A model generated the notes under the pieces. It saw nothing but the letters and a program-made list of their open reading frames with translations, made no database searches and was not told where the DNA came from. From contig KN880432.1 of the NCBI GenBank assembly GCA_000934385.1, forward strand, positions 1 through 64,000: a stretch of 64,000 nucleotides of DNA, written 5' to 3'. Position 1 is the stretch's first letter; every line of letters begins with the position of its first letter. The position numbers were made by a program, and so were the translations under genes. Below are positions 56,741 through 64,000 of this stretch, one piece after another. This DNA is from Cylindrobasidium torrendii FP15055 ss-10. Taxonomy: Eukaryota > Basidiomycota > Agaricomycetes > Agaricales > Physalacriaceae.

Positions 56741-58071
56741 CTATACGGTGGCATATCGAGCCCCGGTATCGGGCTTGGCTTCGTCGTCCGATCCCAAGTC
56801 TTCACTGAATGGCCCGAGTACGACGGCGAATGTTGGGTCCTGCGTACGGTCACTTGTGTTTCCGCGACTATGACTATCCGCTCGAAAGTTGATTTCGTTC
56901 CCTTCGCTCGAACACCCGGTCCCACCGTGGACATCGTGAATATTTCCGCCGTCGTGCGCATTAAGCGCTTTCAAGACAATCAAGTTTCCCAACGTCGTGA
57001 GGCTGTACACACGACCTTGCAGGAATAACATGAAGAAAAAGGCCCGGAGATTGCTGAAGAGGAGAATGATTTTGATGGCAGCGTAAAGTGTTGTCGTTAA
57101 TCCACAAGCAACACTAAAGAAGGCGAGGCGGCGGAGAATCCTGTAATAGAGGGATTAGATTTTGTATTAAACCCGGTTGCTGCTCTGCCTACCCTCTGGT
57201 CTCCGAGTAAAATAGGCTTGTGTCTAGGCGAGTGACCTTTACGACGAGAGCCCCGGCGATGAGCACATCCGCTGCGGCGCACAGTACGGTGTTTGCGATA
57301 GCCATGGAGATCCCGTCTGAGCCAGATATCAGAAAGTCGGAGGCAGTGAGGGAGACGTAGGCAGTGATGAATGAGAGGGAATTCTACGCCAGATATCAGA
57401 CATCTATTCAGAGTCGAACAGCTGAGCGACGCACGTAGGCTAGTATGAGCAGTGCAATAAAAGCGATGAACCATATTTTTCCATTCCTGGGGAGTGAGAG
57501 TCAGTTACCACCAGAAACAGGTTCGAGGAAGCGACGTGCATTGTATAATAACGATAGACAAAGAACGCTTGCCCTATGGCAGATGTCACGTTGCCAAGGA
57601 TTGACATTGCTGAAAGTGTCCAACGCGGCCCGGCCTCGAAACCTGCAACAGAACGTGAGATTCGAAATATGGACAACGCAGGAGGTAGGCGCACCGTGAT
57701 TAATGACCACGAGAGTGTAGAGGTCCACCAACAGAATGACAGAGCAGCATCCATCTAATAAGAGTGCGATGCATGTGCCGAACTTGTATATCTTGACCTA
57801 CAAGCAAGTGATAGGTCAATGCCAATTCGTGCTTGAGCAAAAGACGTGTCGTCACAGAAAGCAGAGAGAGAAGGACATACACCACCAGCATAGTATTTTA
57901 GGTAGCTCAAGGCAAGAAACACCTGTGCTGTATACAATGCAGTGTTCACCCACGAACTAAGCAACGGAAATCTGTAATGGAGTCAATCATGAAGAGAGAA
58001 AAGGGAACATAAACGAGGACGCACGCGAGTGGTACTACAAGCTCAGGCAAGTTTACATCTGGGTCGGACAT
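56741..58071 (-). CDS. Multi-pass membrane protein, DUF6534-like
   Basis: Resembles the seven-helix DUF6534 family, strongly expanded in Agaricomycetes. Spliced reading from 58071 gives MSDPDVNLPELVVPLAF, SSWVNTALYTAQ, VKIYKFGTCIALLLDGCCSVILLVDLYTLVV, EAGPRWTLSAMSILGNVTSAIGQAFFVYRYYTM, later helices between 57100 and 57480, and a hydrophilic C-terminus ending DDEAKPDTGARYATV. The family's IGQAFFVYR-type motif is the main support. I could not fix every intron in the middle (57030-57450), and the intron after TALYTAQ appears unusually long, so the model is partial. Function of the family is unknown; receptor-like topology has been suggested only from helix number. Confidence 0.65.
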
Positions 58072-59182
58072 GGCTGTCTCGTCGGACACATGCCCTCAGC
58101 TTTGCTGATGATAAATTCTTCGTCCCAGTCAATGGACCGTATCCTTGAGCGGCCGTCGAACGGGAACGGCGCGCGAATGCGACGATATTGACGTCGGCAG
58201 TGGCAGGAAAGATGAAGGGAGGAAGGAAGAATTGTCCCGGCATCGCTCAAGAACGACTAGACAATTCCCGCGTGTTACTTATGGCATTGCGAGGGTAAAA
58301 CGAGCGAATCACAAGAAGTGTATGTTCAGGGTCATCAAGCTTCTTTATTAATTACACCTATTATCGCCGCTCGCGTGTTTGTTCTCCGTATCAACGTGGT
58401 CATCGGCTTCAAGTTATTGCTTGATTATTGCTCTACAAAGCTGTACGAGCTCTCGCCACTGCTGCTGAAAGACACCTTTATCTGAGCTTTGGCGGTCAAA
58501 TCAATTCTAAACAAAAGGAGGCTGCAATGCCACACAAAGTCAGATTGTTCCGCGGAAGAGAAACAGCAAAGAAACAGTGCCATTTAGGAGAGAGAAGCAC
58601 GGGATCTTTAACTGACCCAAGTTTGCCGTTTCTGAGCCTGGGTCTGAGCCCCAGAATTAAGGGCCATCGCGCGCCAAAGCTGCGCGACGGCGGCGTTGCC
58701 TATGGATTATTAGCAGCAACGAGCTTCCCACGCAGGTGCACCATGTAAGGGGAGCTCGCAAGTTGCAACATGTTTGCTTGATAGAACGAGCACTGACCAA
58801 AACAATTGGGCGAGACAAGGCTTCCAACATCGGCGCAGGTCGACCTTGGCCGATGGTCGCATTGCTGGGAGTCGCGGCAGGAACTCGCGGCAAGTCCGAC
58901 ATAGTCAAGATGATGCACTGGTGGCTCGGAGCGCCAACATTTCCAATATTCGAAGAGTCATCGGCCCAGGTGGAGAAAAACCCGGGCGATGTCAGAGTCT
59001 CATATTGTTGTCTGACCTGTACTGCAGTATACACGTAACTGACGAGTGTTTTGAGAGAGCATTCTGGAAAATCGAGACCATTGGCCCATCATGATTGTTA
59101 ATCACAATGGGCGACCTAAATCTGGACGATGCACATGGCAAGCACCCTTCTAAGGAGTTGGATTATAATGTGATACGTTACT
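58072..59182. other. 1.1-kb intergenic region
   Basis: Between the DUF6534-like gene promoter and the OAC1 3' end. Open frames at 58428-58748 (+) and 58657-59034 (-) overlap each other and show no motif; not annotated. Confidence 0.5.
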
Positions 59183-60535
59183 CTAAGCGTCGTCGCCCCC
59201 GTCTCTGACGGACTTGTACAAATTAACCAGTAGATCGTTAGCCGTCAGGGTCACAATGCTGTTCAACATAAGCACGCAGGTTCGGTGAGCAAAACAAGAC
59301 GCACGTATGAGGCGCTATGCGCATGAAATGTGCTGTCGAGCCCTTATACCACCCCTTGATTCCTTCCGCCTTGAAGGTCTTCCACAGACAATCCACAGGG
59401 TTTTTGTAGAGCGCGCCTACTAGCTTGCCCTCTGCATTCCGAATGGTCGGCTGGTTGTATACACGAGTGAGCGCGGTGTCCGCAGGCTGCATTGCCACAA
59501 GAACACAGGCGCCGGACACGGTACTACTCGCAAGGAACGTCCATGTACTGTTTGCTGGCAGGATGCCATTGTCGACGATCTGTCGTTTCGTGAAGTTGTA
59601 CGATGGAAGTTGGACCTGGTAAAATAGTTCAGTAAAGGACTGTGAGGAGATAGATGTAGTAACGCACAGAAGACCCCATAGCTGTGCGCAGGATGGCAGC
59701 ATCTATTCCACGAATTAAACCTCTTGCTCCTTCGGCTTTGAATATCGTAGATAGTGCGTCCCAAGAGCTCTTGTAGTAATGTTGAGCGCCGACAGGGAAT
59801 GCTGGAGAATATGCCTGTCTGCGGTTAGGCAGGTTCATTAGGCATGGAAAGACACGCACTTGCATCCGTGCTTTGATAAGGAACAATGGGTTCCCGAGAG
59901 AGGCTGGCGCTGGAGTTGACTGGGAGCTTCACACGGAGGCGCAATTCAACGCACCTCCGACCGCACCGCTGACAGCGCCAGCGAGGACTGAAGTGATTGG
60001 GACTTGGGATGCTCCATCCTTTCCAATGAGCTCGTTGAACGTCTGCCGCAATGGCTCGTAGAAACCTGCATGGGGTCAATACAGAGAACATGATTTGTGC
60101 ATTGGGGCATTCCTAGTCTTGATCCATTTAGCAATATCTGGGGATTCCGGTCAGCCTCCCCTACCAAGAAACAAACTATTTACTTACTTGATAGGCATAC
60201 TGAGTTTTTCATTAGTCTCTGCTGTCCAATTATGTGAGCATGTAACGCACCGCTGGAGTCAGCCCTCGCTGGAGGCCCCGGATGCCCTCATGGCGCCATG
60301 TCTTTCCAAACACATCCAACGCATTCTTGTACACTTTGTCGCCACCGGCTTTTGCGAGCTCGCCTTGAAGTTGCATGCGCGTTTTCGCGACTTCGGCTGG
60401 GTTGGAGATTGTCACCTGCCAGATGTTAGCGCGTCAAGGCCAATTTGACGCGCGCAGACGTACGGCTATGCATGCGGCCACTCCGCCTAATGCAAACCCC
60501 TCTGTGGTCGATAGTGGGCTCTTGACGGCGGACAT
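59183..60535 (-). CDS. OAC1: Mitochondrial oxaloacetate carrier (SLC25 family)
   Basis: Inner-membrane carrier for oxaloacetate, sulfate and malonate, about 310 residues. Three SLC25 repeats are visible: AVTISNPAEVAKTRMQLQGEL with GLQRGLTPA; SLGNPLFLIKARMQ with GLIRGIDAAILRTAMGSS; and VAMQPADTALTRVYNQP with KGWYKGSTAHFMRIAPHT. It ends TANDLLVNLYKSVRDGGDDA. Splicing is intricate. Exon 3 is 12 nt (60188-60199, encoding YAYQ). The following exon ILLNGSRLG joins FYEPLRQTF across 60066-60112, whose 5' end is GA, not GT (GAATGC). Without that non-canonical intron the frame is lost. The other introns begin GTRCGT or GTAAGT. Confidence 0.88.
60188..60199 (-). other. 12-nt microexon of OAC1
   Basis: Encodes Tyr-Ala-Tyr-Gln, the YxYQ of the carrier's second transmembrane entry (GLTPA-YAYQ-ILLNGSRLG). 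Flanked by a CAG acceptor and a GTAAGT donor. Confidence 0.75.
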
Positions 60536-60870
60536 GGTGATGGTCAAGCTTAAGGTGGCCTCGGCAATGACTGAAGCGCGTCACGGCCGAATAGTACCGA
60601 TACAGCCGACCATCGTCACACTCCCAGCGAGCTCGTTGCGCCTCGAATTGGCTTAGATGCGTTAGCGTGAATAATCATTCCTCGGCCTCAAGAACTCAAG
60701 AACTCGGCGCACTACTTGGACTCTAGTATACATACATATCACAGACTAGCTTATAGAGAGACTCGGAAAGCGTAAGTTCACAGTGAGAATTAGCCTGGTT
60801 AACACAGGACCTTATGGAAAAGGTGAGAATTCAAGCGTAGTGCGGTCTATAATACAATTGTACAGCGTCT
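60536..60870. other. Intergenic region
   Basis: 335 bp containing the OAC1 promoter and the channel gene 3' flank. Nothing else recognised. Confidence 0.45.
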
Positions 60871-63800
60871 CTATGCATCGTGTCCACCAGTCCACTCCAA
60901 GTCTGGCGGATTCCGAGAAACCTCTACGACTCCCTTCGCGTCCATCGTCGCACCTTCGCAGCTAGCATCAATACCAGCTTCCCGGAATTCGCCCACCAAG
61001 ATTTCGCTCAGCCCTAGCTCATCCCGGGGCAGCCAGATCCACGGCTGTTCTTCGTAGGTCGAGGGATGATCAAACGCATGCTCGTCCTCTTGGAGGGCAT
61101 CATCCCCCTCCTCGTCCGACAGGTCCACTCCCGCTGGTGAAGGCGCTGCAAACTCCCTCTTCTGGTGCTCCCCGTCTGACGAACCATTGTCATCCGACTT
61201 GTCGTCGTGACCATACTTGCTAGACTTGTGAGACTTGACGGACTGAGATCTGCTTGCAACAGTCGTGGTACGGGACAGTCCCGCCGATTGAGAGGATTGT
61301 TCCCACGCAGACGGCGATTCATGCCAATCCTCAGACGGTTCCAACGACTTGTCAGGCCTCAGATGCGTTTTTGAACTTACGTCCGTCATTTGGTATTCGT
61401 CCATCCCATGCCCGTCTGAACCATTCTTGCGCCAGTCTCGCCGGAGAGATGCTTCGTCGCTTCGCCGTGGAGGTACAAACTGCCGCTTGACCTCCTGCCT
61501 TACTTGCCCTAACGACTTGTCCATCTTCTTCGGTATAGCCTGCATTCGCCGCTTCAAACGACTGACCTCTGTGTTCATGTTAGCTGTATGCTCTATGCAT
61601 CACTGGATTTCTGGGAGACGTACGCCTGACATCGAACAGATCCATTGAATCCTCCTTGCTCAAGTGTTTTTCGTGGGACTTGTTTATCTGCTTTTCATGC
61701 CGTTGACGGGCGTACCGAGTGGCCATCTTGGTAGTTGCAAGCGACATGGGTAGAAAATGCGTGAGAGCTAAGGGGAAACGTTAGAAAACACAAGTCTGCA
61801 AGTCTCTGAAGGAAACAAGAGAAAATGACTGACGCTCGAAGGTCGAATTGATGTAGGATTGGAAAGAGACGGTGATTGCTACGAGAATAAGCATAAAGAC
61901 GCCTTTGATGAGAGATGAGTCTCTGTCAATGGATATCTTCAGGAAGAACAAGCAAGCCAGGGACACCTGCTCGATGTACAAGCCAACGACTAGGAAATGT
62001 TAATGAATGGTCCAAGTAAATCGAGGAAACCAGCGTACAGAGGTTAGAGATAGCCATAGGGAAGTACATCCCGCCCGTCTCGCTCTGCTCCGGTTGGTCG
62101 TACACTTGAGTACACACTGCGCCCTTGAGCCACAAATTACAACAGACGGGATTGATACTCACAAAATTTGAACGCGAGGTAATGCATGCAAAAGGCTGCA
62201 CGATAGACAAGGGTGAGCATGTAGCAAGGAAGCATGCGCGAAAAGCACGCACTGACGAGCGCCATGAGGTTAATCATTGGGCTCAAAATACTATATGCAA
62301 AGGCTATAGTCGCAAGGAGAGAAAGTCGCGGCATGATAACGCCAAAGTCACCGGCTGGCATCATGAAGGTCACTTCGTATGCCTGTCGGGGTGTCCGTCC
62401 GAGGAATAATTTGCGTCCAAAGTGCATCAGCATTGGTACCAGTTGTGCGAGGGCTCCGCCGGCGGCTGCAAGTCCTTGGGTGGCTATGGAAAAATATGTG
62501 AGCGCCAACTGATGGAGAAATTGGCAGCCAAGACGCACAAAGATATGTAAGGAAGAAGATAGCGGCTCCGGGGAGCTGCTGTGCGAGCTGTTGGACAGTC
62601 TGCGTTGGCTGCTCGACAATCTATAGGGAGACGGGGTCAACGGCAATACAGTAGGTCCGCTAGGATGGCGCTCTCACGTCTTGTATAGCTGGGAAAAAAT
62701 GATGAACAGACGATTCCGGATGGGATATCTGAGAGCGCACCTTGCGTTATACCCGAACTCAGTGTGACAATGAGGAAACCGTGGCTTGCGACTAGGTTAA
62801 GCCATAAAAGGGACGATACTCAATGTAAGGACTTACATGAGGAGAAAAAGAAAGAAGCGCTTATATACGCTAACCGACATTAAGGAATACCGAGGAATGC
62901 ATTCATACCAAGCCAAAGCTAAGGTACTTGCATTAGCTGCCATCGAGGCGTCTAGTCACTGGCGACATACCTTTGAGAACAAGCGGCAACAGAGCAAATA
63001 GAATAGCGAGTAAAGTAGGAGGAAGTACACCTTGTACAATAGCAGGTACCGGGTCGTGCGCTGTACACACCCACGCAAGCCACCTTGGCGAACGGTGATC
63101 AGTCCAACTTCATGCAAGCGGTTCAAACAAACGCACGTAAATTCGTGGCAAAGATCGTCCAAGTTGCTGAGCGTTCCAATGAATGTGGATGGAAATGCCC
63201 AGGCAATGATAAGGCCAACAGTTGCCAGCCACGAAAGCACTTTGCGTGTGCGCATTTGCAGCGCGCCGTCGTCGAGATTGCTCCATACCACGTCCTTCGG
63301 ATGAGCCTCCATCCACTTTGTATACATTAGGCCTGGCTACGTCCTTCCATTAGCTCTGGTAAAAGCATGAAACAGCCCATGCCGTGGCATGGAGCAGAAT
63401 GTTAATGAGGGCTCACCTCATGATAACTAACACACTGTGCAAGTACGTGCGCTCCCATCTGCAGGTTACATCTCACAAATGCGCTCCCTAGGAACTTTCC
63501 TTCCTTGTCATGGTTTTCCCGTGCGACATCAATCTCGCCATTCAACCTCGAAATTTCCTTTGCACACCACTCGATAGTATCGACCTTAGGTCCCCACAGC
63601 CCCAAGAAACCTGTACGATGCTTCGGTCTCTGAGCAAAAGGAACAAGTTCATCGAGGAGCGCCTTCGAGGGTTCAGGCTGGGGCAGGTCAGGCATAACCA
63701 GCTTTTCCGCATCTTTGTTCTTCTTCTTGAAGGCTTTCCTGTGTGCTTTTAATGTCTTCCGCCAGGACCGCACAGCGTCACGGACTACCGATGCCGATGC

Positions 63801-64000
63801 CGTCTCGAGCATCGTGCACGCATCCTGACGCGCCTCAAATAGGTCGTTGAGTGTACGCGTATCGCGGAAAAACCAGACGCGGTCGACACCGCCCGGGATA
63901 AAGCTAGCGAATTGGCGCATGTCGTGATCTGTGGCCAGCTCGTCCGGGACGGAGGTGAGGAGGACAGTGCGCGCTTGGGGGAGGCGGGAGTGTTCTTTAC
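60871..64000 (-). CDS. CSC1: CSC1/OSCA-type calcium-permeable channel, 5' end missing
   Basis: Partial at the right edge: the N-terminal membrane segments lie beyond 64000. The visible part starts in the cytosolic PHM7 domain (RTVLLTSVPDEL, FASFIPGGVDRVWFFRDTRTLNDL), then FVRCNLQMGAHVLAQC, MEAHPKDVVWSNLDDGALQMRTRKVLSWLATVGLIIAWAFPSTFIGTLSNLDDL, and after splicing WLAWVCTAHDP and VQGVLPPTLLAILFALLPLVLK. These are DUF221/RSN1_7TM signatures of hyperosmolality-gated cation channels. Several more helices follow to about 61800. The last exon (61578-60871) encodes a long charged cytosolic tail with coiled-coil-like MNTEVSRLKRRMQAIPKKMD and an acidic EEGDDALQEDE. Every exon I checked keeps frame; introns about 50 nt. 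Confidence 0.85.

Noticed and set aside
58428..59034. Overlapping open frames on both strands
   Set aside because: They overlap each other, lack motifs and splice continuation, and sit in a low-coding intergenic stretch.

Overview
This 64 kb window is eukaryotic nuclear DNA from a filamentous basidiomycete, most likely an Agaricomycete. The evidence is very dense coding on both strands, introns almost all 44-60 nt long (GT-AG with GTRNGT donors), a membrane protein of the basidiomycete-expanded DUF6534 type, an F-box-like singleton, and fungal orthologues throughout (MET6, STE14, OAC1, ERJ5, CSC1). I recognise no rRNA, tRNA, CRISPR array or intact transposon. I rebuilt splice structures by hand for most genes, and nearly all give uninterrupted proteins of the expected family length.

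Layout. 0-13 kb: methionine synthase MET6 (-), a zinc polyol dehydrogenase (+), mitochondrial ribosomal protein uS19m (+), prenylcysteine methyltransferase STE14 (-) sharing a 79-bp promoter with mitochondrial elongation factor MEF2 (+), an unrecognised acidic protein (+), and GPI transamidase subunit GPI17/PIG-S (-). 13-29 kb: SANT-domain corepressor SNT1 (+), a large low-complexity coiled-coil protein (-), Pol I factor RRN7/TAF1B (-), an unrecognised protein (+), RNA exonuclease REX3 (+), ER J-protein ERJ5 (-), and an F-box-like protein (-). 29-37 kb: two tandem ceramide synthases (+) flanking a PaiB-like FMN-binding protein (+), the centromeric histone H3 variant CENP-A (+), the Cox18/Oxa1-type insertase (-) and ribosomal protein eL6 (-). 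37-52 kb: two paralogous eukaryotic RNA-dependent RNA polymerases (QDE-1 type, both with intact DYDGD) bracketing a DEDDh exonuclease-like gene, a VWA-domain gene and a questin-oxidase-like gene carrying an in-frame TAG. 52-64 kb: cohesion factor DCC1 (-), CUE3/ASCC2 (-) divergent at 65 bp from mitochondrial bL31m (+), a DUF6534-like membrane protein (-), oxaloacetate carrier OAC1 (-), and the 3' part of a CSC1/OSCA-type channel (-) running off the right edge.

Functional themes. The most distinctive part is the 37-52 kb block: two RNA-silencing polymerases with conserved exon architecture and a DEDDh nuclease-like gene between them, next to eL6 and about 3 kb from CENP-A. Neurospora quelling also pairs QDE-1 with a DEDD-type nuclease partner (QIP), so a linked small-RNA module is a testable idea, not a demonstrated one. 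The window also has unusual gene structure: two GC-AG introns with the same GCACGT donor, a probable GA-AG intron, microexons of 10, 12 and 17 nt, a palindrome covering a 3' splice site, and a conserved coding segment that now looks like a 51-nt intron ending in a stop codon.
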